A DNA stretch of 64,000 bases from Mytilus trossulus. Taxonomy: Eukaryota; Mollusca; Bivalvia; Mytilida; Mytilidae. Every line of letters starts with the position of its first letter. Within the stretch, counting starts at the first letter, position 1. Where the stretch lies: contig NC_086374.1 of assembly GCF_036588685.1 (NCBI RefSeq), positions 73,902,457 to 73,966,456 on the forward strand. Direction: 5' to 3'. The position numbers were made by a program, and so were the translations under genes. The notes under the pieces are model-generated. The model had not been told where the DNA came from, did not search any database, and worked only from the letters and a program-made list of their open reading frames with translations. Below, in pieces: positions 1 through 12,362 of the stretch.

Positions 1-491
1 AGGGTTGATATTGTGTTATAGTAGTCTCAGGTTTGTTGAACTGATGAAGCGATGATATCCCAGCATATTTTTTTTTAACTTTTGCTTTTATCTTTTGCAT
101 TTATTTTGCCTGACTTAACGCAGGGAACAGTATATCTGTTAGTTAATCGGAACAAATACTTTCCCTTCTCTTCATCGTATCACTATGTTATACTGACTAT
201 ACTGAATTGTTCATGACTTGAAGCGTTTTTACTTTTGTTTTGGTGAAGTGTAACACGGAAATTTAACTTATCCTTTCGGTAATTGCTTCAAAATGAATGA
301 TGTGAAGTCCTTCATAAAATTAAAAAAAAGAATAATTCATTTTGATGAAATAAATATTATAAAAATAATAAAAAGATGTATTTTGTTTTTCAGAGTTTGT
401 TTTTTTCTGATTGAAATAGGTAAATTTATTTATTGCATCCTATTTTTTTTTTTATTATTACCGAGAGCATCAGGCATTTTATATAACAAAA
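1..491. other. 5' flank of PTGES2 homologue
   Basis: AT-rich DNA with no convincing coding region, TATA box or repeat. It precedes the PTGES2 start codon and presumably holds its promoter and 5' UTR; this is inferred only from position. Confidence 0.3.
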
Positions 492-770
492 ATGGCTGCG
501 CCCATGCGAAAAACTTTTCACAGAAAATTTCACAGTTTATTGAAGGATAAATCGCAAATTTGGCAAACTGATAGAGATAATTTTTCAAAGATACAAAACA
601 GATCATTTCAAACAAGATCAAAATTTTTTCCAATCAGAATATCATTAAAAGGTGGAATATTTGGCACTCTAACGGTTGCTGGAGCCGTCACCTTGGGTAA
701 CTTGGCACAGAAAAGTATAAGGGTATATGCAGCTGTCAATGAGAGACTTCAATTGAAACCTTCAAGAGAA
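492..770 (+). CDS. PTGES2: PTGES2 exon 1
   Basis: Residues 1-93: basic N-terminus, hydrophobic anchor ~53-70. Ends in phase 0 at donor gtatgt (771). Confidence 0.85.
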
Positions 771-3700
771 GTATGTAAACATTTCACACACTTTCTCGTG
801 TTCTCTGCACATTGCTGCACATTGACATGAATCCAAACACTAGTGTCTAGTGAGAAGGGTTAACAACAACAACAACAATACTTTATTTTAAGAGGGTTAC
901 ACAGTTAGCTATATAACTAATCTTCCCTGAGGCCCTCGTAATGAAAAATCAAACAAAACACAAACATATACTAGTACATTGCATACATACATTAGCATAA
1001 AAAGTCAAGTGTGATAATAATGTTCAATACAACTTGATAAAATGTGATGAAAAAATAAACATGATGACATGATCAGTTTTTTTATATTATTTATACAGCT
1101 AGGTTGATTTCAATAAATGATCTGTTATTTTGTATTTGAAAGAATTAATATTTGTAATATTTCTTAAAGGTATTGGCAAATTATTCCACAAGAATGGTCC
1201 AGAATACATAAAAGATTTTTTGAATAATTCTGTTTTTGGTTTAGGGAGTATGAGGTTTCCTTGAACAGCATTTCTCAAGGGGTACGGATTTCTGTCTGAA
1301 ACATAATGAAACTTGTTAGTAAGATATGATGGGGCATCATTATTAATACACTTAAATGTCATCACTAACTTATGATATTTTATTCTCTGTTCAACTGTCA
1401 TCCAGTTTAAGTGTTTGAATAAGGGTGCAGAAGGAGCGAATGGGTCTGTTTCTAGTATTAATCTAGCAGCCCTCTTTTGTAATTTTAATATCCTTTTTAA
1501 ACCCTCACTGCTACAACTACTCCACACTATACAACAAGTTACCGTTACTCTGTTAATGAGTTGAAAACTTATAGACTAAGCCTCTATGATTTAGGTCCAT
1601 TTGCCCTGATGCCTGTTCACCCAGGGTCCATTCACTCTGATTTTCATTTGTTTTCTTGTTGTTGTCTAGTTCCATAATGTTTATTACATGTACTGTGTAA
1701 TATGAGGCAGGCATAACCTGTGAATGGGGACAAAGTCTGTATGCATTATTTTTTTTAATTCAATCATGTTGATAAAAGAAACCGAAATACCGTACGTAAT
1801 GTTCCCGATTTTGGTTCTGTTGTTAGGGAATTAGCTGTGACGTTCTTTAAGTTATGACGTCATATTCGATGTAAACAAAAGAAACGTTTTCATCAGGTAA
1901 CGTTTTTTTTCATATCAAACAATTATTAAAATTGAATTTGTATTGAGATCCAATCTTATATTTTACTAGACTGATAAATAAAAAAAAATTCAAAGTCTCA
2001 TGCAAACAAGACAGATATCTGCGCAAATTCGATGAAAACCGGAACAGGAAGTAGATCTGAAAAAAAAGTTAACGATTTTGAGTTCATTAGTAGAATGAAA
2101 AATTCGGGAAATTTTCCCGATTTTTTATTTTTTTATTTTTTTATTGATTTTTCTACCGTAATTGGGAACTTCGTCCCCATATTATACATGAAATCAAACA
2201 GTGAAGTACAAATTTGGCGGTTGTGTTGTTCGCCGAACAATAGAGGTTGTTATGAAGACGTTATAGATATAAATAGAAAGTGAAAGTAAAATAAGAATCT
2301 AGTATAATTAAAAGAGAAAGTTAGTCAATAAAGTTATTCAATTATATGATATTTGTTAACTAAACATAATAATTCTGTTTAGCTGATTCATGCTGTTTTA
2401 CTGACAGATACAGATAAACTTAAAAATCCTTTTCATGATTTACAAATCGTACATTCATTGACAATATTGTTTTTATCAGTTCCAAGATGGTACAATGAAG
2501 CCTTTTTAGTGTAATAGTGATGCATTTGTTTGATAATGTTTGAGGCATGGAATTAAGTCCAAATTTATCTTCTAACACAGGCGCTGGCTTTTAATAAACA
2601 AACAATAGCTGTAAAGTTATAGCTGTAAAGGGAAAGTTGATATTATTAATTTTAAAGTCTTCAACTTAATTTCGAAACCTTGTGTTGTTTATATCTTTCA
2701 GATCATCCTATTTGTTTAAAAGCAAAATTATTTCATCTGGCAAGGAATATGACAGAAAAATATGATAAATTGTGAATATTATTTGTTTTCCTCAAACAAA
2801 CACATATCTTTATCATATACTTAGACTAAATAACATATGATTTTTACCGTATGATAATAGCATTAAATTAAAGTATTTTCCATATTTTTTCAAATCGGCG
2901 CTTAGCGGGCTGATATGAAAAGTTTATCACATGCCTTTCCTTAATGTTATCACATGGCATTCCGGTAAAACTCGGCAAATTCTGGAAAATACACCTCAAT
3001 GCTACGTTTTCAGTGAAAAACATTACACAGTAGTGTACAAAACAATTATTTGAATACTGGAAAGTATATTGTGTAAAATAATCAAATCAAATTAAATAAA
3101 AAATAAAAAAATATATTAAATAAATGCATTATTTAAGTTTTTCTGGAACATAATTTAGAAAGCTACTTTAAAAAAGTTGACTTTCCCAAACAATGTTCAT
3201 TATATATATTGTTGAATTATCTTTTTGTCGATTCGTCCATATAAAATGTGGGTTTTTTTTCTCTCTCTGTTGAGGCATATGATAGAAAGATTTCATGTTG
3301 AATGTATCAAATTTAGGGTCCGACGTCCGTGAACTTTTTACTCTTTCAACTTCTTTTCAGGAACCATGTAAAAGAATCAATATATGAATCTGTTATTTTT
3401 CTCTACTGTTGAAGCATATGATAAAAAGATCATAACATGTCATTTTTCATATCGCATGTACTATCAGCCCTCGAGCCATGCGGCTCTTGGGCTGATATTG
3501 AACCTAGGGCTGATAATACATGCGATAATGAAAAATGCCATGTAATAATCTGATATTATTTCTCAACAAACCAAATTACATTGATTAACAAATGATCCTT
3601 AAATTATTGATAATCCCTGAAATCATGTAGGGAATTTGTAGAATAAGTATTAAAATGTTCAGTGTCAAATCAGTGATTATGTAAAATCACTGATCATTTT

Positions 3701-6700
3701 CAGGGATTATATATAACATGTACATGTATAATTAGTAATGATTTTAGTGATTCTACTTATTCCTTGAAAAATCAGTGATTCTACATAATCCATGGTTATA
3801 CAAATTCGCTGTAACATACATGTATATACACATGATATATAAGTAAATGTTTCTCTTCTACAGGTTAGAGTTCCAGAAGCAGACTATGGGTTGAAGCTTA
3901 CAATGTATCAATTTACAAGCTGTCCATTCTGTTGTAAACTGAGGTCAGTTCTGGATTACTATGGATTTTCCTATGACATCATTGAAGTTAACTCTGTGAA
4001 TAAAAAGCAGATAAAATGGTCAGATTACAAGAAAGTACCAATCCTTGTATGTGAGGATGTTGGAAAGAATGGCTGTTTAGTAAGTTTTGGAATTAATGTT
4101 ATATTATTTTTATACGACCGCAAATTTTGAAAAAATTTTCGTCGTATATTGCTATCATACTGGCGTCGTCGTCGTCGTCGTCGTCGTCGTCCGAATACTT
4201 TTAGTTTTCGCACTCTAACTTTAGTAAAAGTGAATAGAAATCTATGAAATTTTAACACAAGGTTTATGACCACAAAAGGAAGGTTGGTATTGATTTTGGG
4301 AGTTTTGGTCCCAACATTTTAGGAATTAGGGGCCAAAAAGGGCCCAAATAAGCATTTTCTTGGTTTTCGCACTATAACTTTAGTTTAAGCTAATAGAAAT
4401 CTATGAAATTTTGACACAAGGTTTATGACCACAAAAGAAAGGTTGGGATTGATTTTGGGAGTTTTGGTTTCAACAGTTTAGGAATTAGGGGCCAAAAAAG
4501 GGCCCAAATAAGCATTTTTCTTGGTTTTTGCACCATAACGTTAGTATAAGTAAATAGAAATCTATGAAATTTTAATACAAGGTTTATGACCATAAAAGGA
4601 AGGTTGGTATTGATTTTGGGAGATTTGGTCCCAACAGTTTAGAAATAAGGGGCCCAAAGGGTCGAAAATTAAACTGTGTTTGATTTCATAAAAATTGAAT
4701 AATTGGGGTTCTTTGATATGCTGAATCTAACTGTCTATTTAAATTCTTAACTTTTGGTCCCGTTTTCAAATTGGTTTACATTTAGGTCCAAAGGGTCCAA
4801 AATTAAACTTAGTTTGATTTTGACAAAAAATGAATCGGTTGGGTTCTTTGATATGCTGAATCTAAAAATGTACTTAGATTCTTGATTATTGGCCCCGTTT
4901 TCAAGTTGGTTCAAATCGGGGTCCAAAATTAAACTTTGTTTGATTTCATCAAAAATTGAATATAAGGGGTTCTTTGATATGCCAAATCTAACTGTGTATG
5001 TAGATTCTTCATTTTTGGTCCTGTTTTCAAATTGGTCTACATTAAAGTCCAAAGGGTCCAAAATGAAACTTAGTTTGATTTTAACAAAAATTGAAATCTT
5101 GGGGTTCTTTGATATGCTGAATCCAAACATGTTCTTAGATTTTTGATTATGGGCCCAGTTTTCAAGTTGGTCCAAATCAGGATCTAAAATTATTATATTA
5201 AGTATTGTGCAATAGCAAGTCTTTTCAATTGCACAGTATTGCGCAATGGCAAGAAATATTTAATTGCACAATATTGTGAAATAGCAAATTCTTTTTTAAT
5301 TAGAGTTATCTTTCTTTGTCCAGAATAGTTTGCAAGAAATATCTAATTTCACAATATTGTGCAATAGCAAGATTTTTTTTTAATTGGAGTTATCTTTCTT
5401 TGTCCAGAATCAACAAAAAATATCTAATTTCACAATATTGTGCAATAGCAAGATTTTTTTTTAATTGGAGTTATCTTTCTTTGTCCAGAATCAACAAGAA
5501 ATATCTAATTTCACAATATTGAGCAATAGCAAGAATATTTTTTAATTGGAGTTATCTTTCTTTGTCCAGAATCAACTTAAATCTTTGTTATATACAATAT
5601 ACAATGTATATTCACTTTTTACTACCAACTGATAAATTAAAATAATCTTTACCATTCAGTGATAACAAGCAGTTTTTTTTACATCTTAATATATTATGAT
5701 GTATTTAAATGAGTAGTTATAGTTAGGGGCCAAAATTAAACTTTGTTTGATTTCATCAAAAATTGAATTATTGGGGTTCTTTGATATGCGGAATCGAACC
5801 ATGTATTTAAATTCTTAATTAATGGTTTCGTTTGCAAATAATTAATTGGTCTATATTAAGGTCTAAAAGGTCCAAAATTAAACTTAGTTTAGTTTTAACA
5901 AAAAAATCAATTCTTGGAGTTCTTTGATATGCTGAATCTAAACATGTACATTTACTTAGATTTTTTATTATGGGCCCAGTTTTCAAGTTGGTCTAAATCG
6001 GGTTCCAAAATTAAACTTTTTTTTGTTTTGATTTCAACAAAAATTGAATATATAGGGTTCTTAGATATGCTGAATCTAACCATGTGTTTAGATTTTTGAT
6101 ATTTGGGCTCCTTTATCAAATAGGTCCACATTGAGTTCTAAAGGGTCCAAAATTGAACTTTATTTGATTTCATCAAAAATTGTATTCTTGGGGTTTTTTG
6201 ATATCCCGAATCTAACCATGTATTAAGATTTTGGATATTGGACCATAAGGGGTAAATTTCCAATTAAATTTTTTAAGTTTTTAGAGCACATTAATTCTGT
6301 GTCAGAAACATAATCTGTGTCAACTATTTAATTACAATCCAAATTCAGAGCTGTATCAAGCTTGAATGGTGTGTCCAGACTTGCCCAAACTGTTCAGGGT
6401 TGACCTCTGTGGTCATATCAAGCTGTGCCCTTTGTAGCATTTTTTCCCCTTTTTTGAATAATCTATCAATTATTATTTTTAGGAATAATTATTCAACTTA
6501 ACTTTACCAAGATATTTGCCATAAAGCATGGCAAATGGAAAAAATAAGTTACTTTATTAATTGTATGCACTCAAAGGACATTTTCTAAATATGCCTTTAT
6601 TAGTAATGCTAAAAGCCCTAAAATTGCAAAGCTTATGAATATTATGAAGATGTTCATTTTGTTCAAACATGAATACATGTAGGATAAAAAAAACAATATT

Positions 6701-9700
6701 CAATTCATCTAATGACAACTTTAGGTTTTGCGGGAGGAAGTTTTAACCATGGCCATCCATGTACATTTAATCTAATTATTTCTAAAACATTTATTTTTTT
6801 AGAAAAGACTATATTTTTGTACATTTCTCAGTGTTTATATTTCATATAGTGTAAAGTTCATGCATCGGATGATCTGCACATAAGTTATATAACCAAGATT
6901 TTCTGCCTTGCAACTGGTCTTAGCTAATATCTTAAGCTTTTTAAATGCATAAATTAATGAATAACAAATTTGATTTGATAAATCACATAAATGACAGCTG
7001 GGTATAAAAAAAGATTCGTCCATTCAATCTTCAACTATCTTTCAAAAGAAATTATATTCATTATGAATAACGGGAGTCTTTCCGGGATGTTGGGTATGAT
7101 CATGTACAAATGTACATGTATATGTAATGAAACTGTATATGTTGATGAGATAGCTACAGATATCCAATCATACAAAAATCAAAAAATACTTCAAAAAGAT
7201 AACTCTCAATTATATATGCCCTTTTTTTTTTTTAATAATTTCAGCAACTGAATGATTCCACTGTGATAATAAGTATTCTACAATCGTATCTCCTAGACAG
7301 ATCACAGAGTCTGGAGAAGTTAGCCTCATATTACCCAGCACTGGAAGGACAAGACGAGAAAGGGAAGAAAACTGTTGAGTTTCAGAATAAATATTTTCTC
7401 ATGTACCAGCAGGCTGAACTTACAGATAACAGAACCAAAGAACAATATGAGTAAGACAATTTTACATTTTCTTAGTTTATATTAATAATGTGTTGGACTA
7501 ATAAAAACATATATTTATTGTATTTCATTCATATAAATATTATTTGATGACACTGTCAAAAATCCTAGATAGTCTCCACTACAAAACATTTTTACATAGT
7601 TACTGCAACATTACAGATTGTTCTTAAATATATCCAATTTTAAAACTGACTTTTTTCAGCAGTAATTTAATGTAATTATTTTATTTTATTTTTGAAATTT
7701 TAATTTAGAGGATCTTCAAGAGTTGACCAATATATCCAAGTGAGCTTGAAATGAACGGTTTTAAATGAAGAACATTAAAAGCTTTCTTTTGATCAGTTTT
7801 GATATCAATATTAAATATACATGTATAATATAAATTTGGATCATTTTGAGTTATTTGTGAAAGATAACCATAATGTTGATACAAATGTATTAGAAATACT
7901 ATTGAGCTATGAAAAATTCTTGCAGCTTCTTGTCACATATTTTACATCGTTTATTTTTCATCTGATAAAAAGGAATTAAATTAACAATCTTTTTTTAATT
8001 TTTGAACAGGGAGGAAAGGAAGTGGAGAAGATGGACGGATTCTGATCTTGTGCACATGTTGTCTCCTAATGTGTACCGTACCCCCAGCGAATCCTTAGAG
8101 ACGTTCAGACATTTTGACAAAGTTGGTGAATGGGAGAAGAACTTCAGTAGTTGGGAGAGAACAGTTGTTATCTATGTAGGAGCATCTGTTATGTGGGTGA
8201 TGGGAAAAATCATCAAAAGAAAGTAAGAACAAACAAATAGTCCTTATGTTACATTACATATTTACAATTTATTTGTCCCTGAATGGTATATTCTTTGCCG
8301 GTGTTGTCACAAAATACCTTTGTTTCATTTATATGTGAGCATAATGCACAATGTTTACAACATGGTCCACATCCACTAGTTTGTTTATAAAATAATAAAT
8401 TATGCTTTTTGTGCCCTAAGATGTCTTTTATGTTGTTATCACGTTTAAATGCTATGATAGGCAGATGGCCAGATAACAAATCTTAACATTTTTTTATTAC
8501 TAAGTAGAATCTTAAGTGATAAGTCTGTCACCAAATTGAAGAACATTGAATAGTTTACATGAAAATGTATCTCATTAAGTGTATAAGCATGATAAGATTT
8601 ATATAAATGAAAATGTTTTATATTGTTGAAAGAGCCATGCTGTGATTCATATCATAACATTTGTAATATAGAAATCCTTCTACATTGTACTGTAACAGAC
8701 AATTCCATTAGCAAAATGGTTGATACCCATGTGCCTAGTTGGATCATTTGTCTATTACATCGTTTTATTTAAGAATCCTACTTTGAATTTATAAAGACAG
8801 ATTGGTGGGTGCTAGACAGGAAGATTAACTTACTCTCTGATCCTTCCAAAATACCTACTAAACCAGTTTTTGAGATCATGTTCATTCCCTTGAGAACTGC
8901 CTCAATGATCTTGGGAATTCCTGCTCAAGATGTTGTTGAGTTTAAAATATGATTGAGTGAAACCAAAGACTTTAGAATTGGTATTAACAACTCTTTATTG
9001 AGTGTCCAGCATTTTATGCATGAGAGCAATTATTGTCATTTCAGATTTAGAAATGTGTGTCTCAATGGATATGACAGGTCTTCCACATCTTGTAAATTTT
9101 GGTCTGGTACATGTATGAAGCAGTCTTCATATTCATACATGTCATATCAACATATATTAAATATAGTTTGAAAAGGTAAATTACCTACATTAATACAGTG
9201 TATATTACTCAAACATTGTAGATATGGTCTGAAAGATGAAGTACGAGACTCACTGTATGACTCATGTCGTTTATGGACAAAAACAGTAGGGAAGAGGAAG
9301 TTATTAGGAGGAGATAAACCAAATTTGGCTGACCTGGTAAGATTCTTACAGGATTAAATTAGATTACAGCAGAATGCATTGAGTGTGTTGGTAAAGGTAA
9401 TATCTTGGGTGAGCTTGCTTGCTAGCTGAACCATGAAGTAATTATTAAGTTAGGTATACTAGCCTCCTTTAAGAGTAGACTAGTCAGACAGATAATCAAT
9501 CTATCTGACTGTAAGACTAGACTACTCCAAAAGGAGGGTAGTACATATTACTTCACAGTTGAGCTAGCAATCAAGCTAATCAAAGATAATACCTTTACCA
9601 TGTTTACCTTCAAATGTACACACTTAAGGTTTTTGCTGTAACACTTTTAAAAAAAAGAGACATATTTCCCTTAAACATTGTTAAATGTTCTTGATAAATA

Positions 9701-10874
9701 ATTATCTTTAAAAAAAATCAAATGGATTCTAAAATGTTGATTTAAACAATGCATTTTTTCTTTAAAAAAAACAAGCTAGTTTACATTTGCACGATGGTGA
9801 TTTTTTTATTTATTTTTAAAAAATATTTATAGGAAAGTGAAAGATAAAAACATGTATCTGCAATTTACTGTGATCAGGTTAATTTATTTGCAAAAAATAA
9901 GAAGAAAGGGTACTAAATCTTTATTTCCATGATATTCTTCAGAATAAAGGGAAGTCATAATTGATCTGTTTGGACTATCTTTCCCATATTTAAATGATTG
10001 TGTACTGTTTGAAACAATAAATTTATATATGAAAAATTAAATTAAATAACATTTAAGTTAACAGAAGTATGTTCAAATGTCTACTTACATGCTTTGATAC
10101 AGACTTATATTTAACTGGAATAAAAAGTTAATCCTTGAAGTGTGCATTTACAACAGTGTCAATTTACCTTTTAAGCCTATTGTCAGATTATTACAGAACA
10201 TTTAAGTAAGATTTTTTGAATACTTACATGAAAGTGAAACCAGGGGATCAGACATCCCTTCTTTTTGAAATATTTTTTTAAGCACATTTGCTTATCATTT
10301 GCTAATTGTAAATTCAGAAATTATTGTGAGGTTTTTATTATTGCAAAAAATGTGACGGAGTTGTTACACAATTATTTAAACACACATTTTGAAATATTTT
10401 TATGAATTAAACAGTATAGTTCTCAAAATTCTAAAGAATTGAAATCGTATTAAAGTCTAAAGTGACAAAATCGCAAAAATAAAAACTCACAATAATTTCT
10501 AAATTTACAGTATTTGTTCTTAATTATCTCAATGACTATAAAAACTCATCTGCATAATTAAAAAAAATAATTGAATTGTGAAGTCTCTGTCTTGAGTTCA
10601 AAATAAACATAGTTTATCCCATGGTAACCATTAGCACTTATCTTGTTAAATAATTGTACATTGGTACCTTATTTTGTATTATCTTTCATTATGTTATTAC
10701 ATTGTCTCAAAATAACAATATTTTTTCTAGTCTGTATATGGTGTGCTGACATCTATAGAAGGGTGCCAAGCTTTTGAAGATACCCTTAACAACACTAAGA
10801 TTGGACCCTGGTTCTACAGAATGAAAGATGCTTGCATAAATCATAAAGGAAGCAGTTCTTCTCATCATAGTTAA
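492..10874 (+). CDS. PTGES2: Prostaglandin E synthase 2 homologue (membrane-associated, GST/glutaredoxin-like), six exons, complete
   Basis: Join 492-770, 3864-4079, 7245-7450, 8010-8222, 9222-9336, 10731-10874. All introns are GT-AG and phases agree, giving 1173 nt and 390 aa (human PTGES2 is about 377 aa). Residues ~53-70 are a short hydrophobic N-terminal anchor. A glutaredoxin-like domain follows with Y108 and C113-P-F-C116, matching the human Tyr-107/Cys-110/Cys-113 active-site region, then a KVPIL cis-proline loop. The C-terminal GST-like helical domain shows YYPAL, SPNVYRTP and GxKPNLADL-type motifs, the last spanning exon 5 (GGDKPNLADL). Known family role: isomerises PGH2 to PGE2 and binds haem and glutathione, at Golgi/mitochondrial membranes. 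The start was chosen because aaaATGG is the only start giving the N-terminal anchor in frame. Possible polyadenylation signal AATAAA at 11454-11459. Introns 1, 2, 4 and 5 carry repeats. Enzyme activity in this animal is inferred. Confidence 0.93.
862..1560 (-). mobile_element. 3' end of a non-LTR (LINE) retrotransposon in PTGES2 intron 1
   Basis: The minus-strand frame 1527-1099 (142 aa) has the typical C-terminal region of CR1/L2/Jockey-like LINE ORF2: an LQKRAARLIL block, LNW..VEQR, and the WNNLPIPLRN...FKYKITDHLL ending. The 3' end is a (TTG)n tail, seen on the plus strand as caa repeats at 862-877, about 90 bp downstream of the exon 1 donor. No RT or endonuclease core is present, so the copy is 5'-truncated. 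The exact LINE clade cannot be told from this segment. Confidence 0.75.
1561..3435. other. PTGES2 intron 1, repeat-rich non-coding
   Basis: AT-rich, with no exon-like coding segment. Segments around 1780-2290 and 2890-2960 have the look of dispersed repeats (short GC-richer islands such as ggcgcttagcgggctgat), but I could not define ends. The small open frame at 2032-2283 has no recognisable similarity. Confidence 0.3.
3436..3543. repeat. Imperfect hairpin, 36-37 bp arms
   Basis: Left arm 3436-3472 pairs with right arm 3506-3543 (catttttcatatcgcatgta opposite tacatgcgataatgaaaaatg, split by small mismatches). The loop contains a smaller hairpin, gagcc-atgc-ggctc at 3473-3486. It resembles a foldback MITE, about 320 bp upstream of PTGES2 exon 2. 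Confidence 0.65.
3600..3820. repeat. Inverted-repeat-rich segment before PTGES2 exon 2
   Basis: Contains a 9-bp perfect stem, atcagtgat/atcactgat, near 3673, and outer complementary segments (tagaataagta near 3641 and tacttattcc near 3755). Probably another small foldback element. The ends are uncertain. Confidence 0.4.
3864..4079 (+). CDS. PTGES2: PTGES2 exon 2
   Basis: Residues 94-165, after acceptor ctacag. It carries the CPFC redox motif (113-116) and KVPIL. Donor gtaagt at 4080, phase 0. Confidence 0.92.
4129..6260. repeat. Block of ~130-150 bp diverged tandem repeats in PTGES2 intron 2
   Basis: 4195-4640 holds three copies of a ~150-bp unit (taggaattaggggcc, gtttatgaccacaaaa). From 4640 a second unit begins, marked by gggttctttgatatg at 4706, 4841, 4967, 5102, 5774, 5926, 6055 and 6190, so the spacing is about 126-152 bp. 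A nine-copy trinucleotide (cgt)n microsatellite sits at 4164-4190. Short open frames here are by-products of repetition. Confidence 0.8.
5205..5580. repeat. 81-84 bp minisatellite, about four copies
   Basis: tttctttgtccagaat recurs at 5311, 5395, 5476 and 5557 (spacing 84, 81, 81). Each unit also has the near-palindromic stretch cacaatattgtg and an A/T run. It interrupts the larger 130-150 bp repeat block. A related segment occurs in opposite orientation near 58605-58640. Confidence 0.8.
6261..7244. other. PTGES2 intron 2, 3' part
   Basis: AT-rich with no recognised repeat or exon. It ends with a long pyrimidine tract and tttcag, the acceptor of exon 3. Confidence 0.4.
7245..7450 (+). CDS. 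PTGES2: PTGES2 exon 3
   Basis: Starts QLNDSTVIIS and continues to the TEFGNKYW-like segment (VEFQNKYFLM). Acceptor tttcag, donor gtaaga; it ends after two bases of a Glu codon. Confidence 0.92.
8010..8222 (+). CDS. PTGES2: PTGES2 exon 4
   Basis: Encodes ERKWRRWTDSDLVHMLSPNVYRTP, split here as ERKWRRWTDSDL and VHMLSPNVYRTP, the family's signature block, plus the following helices. Acceptor gaacag, donor gtaaga. Confidence 0.92.
8249..8479 (-). mobile_element. Fragment of a retroelement C-terminal Cys-rich linker (Penelope-like/GIY-YIG type)
   Basis: The minus-strand frame contains PIIAFKRDNNIKDILGHKK, then GCGPCCKHCALCSHI, then YTIQGQINCKYVM. This is the usual order in the segment just before the GIY-YIG endonuclease of Penelope-like elements: the P..A.R...I.D.L motif, the C-rich knuckle, then the approach to the endonuclease. 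No GIY-YIG core follows; the frame stops near 8249. It lies in PTGES2 intron 4, antisense, 26 bp past the exon 4 donor. Family assignment is tentative. Confidence 0.5.
8695..8952 (+). pseudogene. Unidentified protein-coding-like fragment with one frameshift
   Basis: Two plus-strand frames join near 8780. The first encodes a hydrophobic, membrane-like segment (KWLIPMCLVGSFVYYIVLF, then KNP). The second encodes DWWVLDRKINLLSDPSKIPT, then KPVFEIMFIPLR, ending at TGA 8950-8952. Composition and Pro/Trp content look like real protein rather than AT-rich noise. I do not recognise the family. It lies in PTGES2 intron 4 and is not part of any PTGES2 I know. It may be a processed pseudogene fragment or a chance frame. 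Confidence 0.35.
9222..9336 (+). CDS. PTGES2: PTGES2 exon 5
   Basis: Completes a Lys codon from exon 4 and encodes the VRDSLYDSCRLW helix and GGDKPNLADL. Donor gtaaga, phase 0. Confidence 0.92.
9389..9600. mobile_element. 212-bp foldback MITE in PTGES2 intron 5
   Basis: Nearly the whole segment is an inverted repeat. It starts tggtaaaggtaatatctt and ends aagataatacctttacca; each arm is ~95-100 bp with scattered mismatches around a short AT loop near 9495. Such a structure would form a long hairpin in DNA or RNA. Confidence 0.85.
9601..10730. other. PTGES2 intron 5, 3' part
   Basis: AT-rich, nothing recognised. Confidence 0.4.
10731..10874 (+). CDS. PTGES2: PTGES2 exon 6 (terminal)
   Basis: SVYGVLTSIEGCQAFED through IGPWFYRM and a Ser/His-rich tail to TAA. 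The human counterpart reads VYGVLRVMEGLDAFDD, then IQPWYLRV. Confidence 0.92.
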   Translation, partial: SVYGVLTSIEGCQAFEDTLNNTKIGPWFYRMKDACINHKGSSSSHHS

Positions 10875-12359
10875 AATTAGAAATTGACTCTGAACTGAAG
10901 TCTTTCATTATATAATTATGTCATGAAATCATATTTTGATGTGTTTCTACCAGTTCTGCTGTATACAGTCTCTTTATTTGATTGAATACAATACTCAGTA
11001 TTTTCGAACTTTTTAAACTACTGTGAAGACAAGTCATTTTCTCCTAAAGATACTCATGATATATATTTTAAGTTTGAATTTTCCGTTTCTCAATTCACAA
11101 TCCTCAAGCCGCAGGCAGAAAATAATATTCTATCTAAATTTAAAAATTGTCATAGTTTTACAATTACATGTATTACCATCTCCATATTGTATGTGATACT
11201 TGTCTTTTGAAAAATCGGAATAAATTTTTAAATTCATTTACTTCACAAATGGTTAAGTAATACAAGCATATTGCTTGCATAATATTGTAATTAAAAAGTG
11301 CAAAATGTGATCGAAAGTTTGCTTTCTTATTTATTTTTGTAAAATAGTCATGATACTTTTTTGCAATTACCAATTTGCGTTGTTGTTCTGTCTTGTAATA
11401 GAAAACAAGGACTAATGTTAACAATTAATATGAGTCAGAATAATATTTAATTGAATAAACATTGATTCATTATTGTTTGTTAGTTATTATATATTCCCAT
11501 GCACAGAGATATGATTGCTAGAAAGAAACCACAATCTTTTAGAGAAATGCTTTATAAATAAACTACTTGCTGTGCTCATTTAGATTTCAATCAAAATTCC
11601 ATTTTTTTCCAATCTGAATTACAGTATATGTAGATGTAGATGATGGTGATGATGATGAATTGGTGTTTAATGTGCAGTTTCAAATATTACATGCTTATCA
11701 TGGTGACAGGGTGATGTTAATGCCATAAGAATATAAACTGCTATTTACTAGCCCAACACACTAAGCCAGCTTATCAAGAGGGTAGGATGACATGTCTTCC
11801 CATGGACTAGAGAACTTACTTCTTTAATGAATGCCTCATCATGTTGGTTAAGCACAAATACAGTATCAATATGAAACAATAATACTTAACAGACATCTAA
11901 GGGTTAAGTGACAGTTGTCAGACAGACAATTCTGCCAACACCAAGAAATTAGTTCCTGGAAAGGAATGACAAAGAACGACTACAATCACAAATAAGGTTC
12001 TTGACTTGGGACATACTTTTAAATATGTACTTTAAATAGGTGAAATTAAAAAAAAAAATAGGAATTTAAAATTGATACTACAAGTCAGAAAAACATTATT
12101 TAAGGAACAAACTAAGCTAAAATTATAAGTAGGTCATGGAACTACTTTTCGAGATATTTGATTTTTAAAATATGACAGGAAAAGGCTGACTCAGACTTCT
12201 ACCTTATATTTGCATTTATATTATTTGGGTCTCAAATCATAATAAAAAGAAGTCTTATTTGAAGAAATAAATGGGTGTTAAGGGCCAATATATTTACATT
12301 GTATGGTATGGTAAAAATCCAAAGTATCCAAACATCTGACACAAATTTCAAAATCTCAC
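10875..12359. other. Intergenic DNA downstream of PTGES2
   Basis: Holds the PTGES2 3' UTR; possible AATAAA at 11454-11459. Around 11640-11960 is a (gat)-rich stretch followed by sequence resembling a dispersed mollusc repeat. No coding region is supported. Confidence 0.35.
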
Positions 12360-12362
12360 TGA

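Noticed and set aside
4025-4273. Arg-rich minus-strand frame
   Set aside because: The Arg run is the (cgt)n microsatellite read on the opposite strand of PTGES2 exon 2 and its intron.
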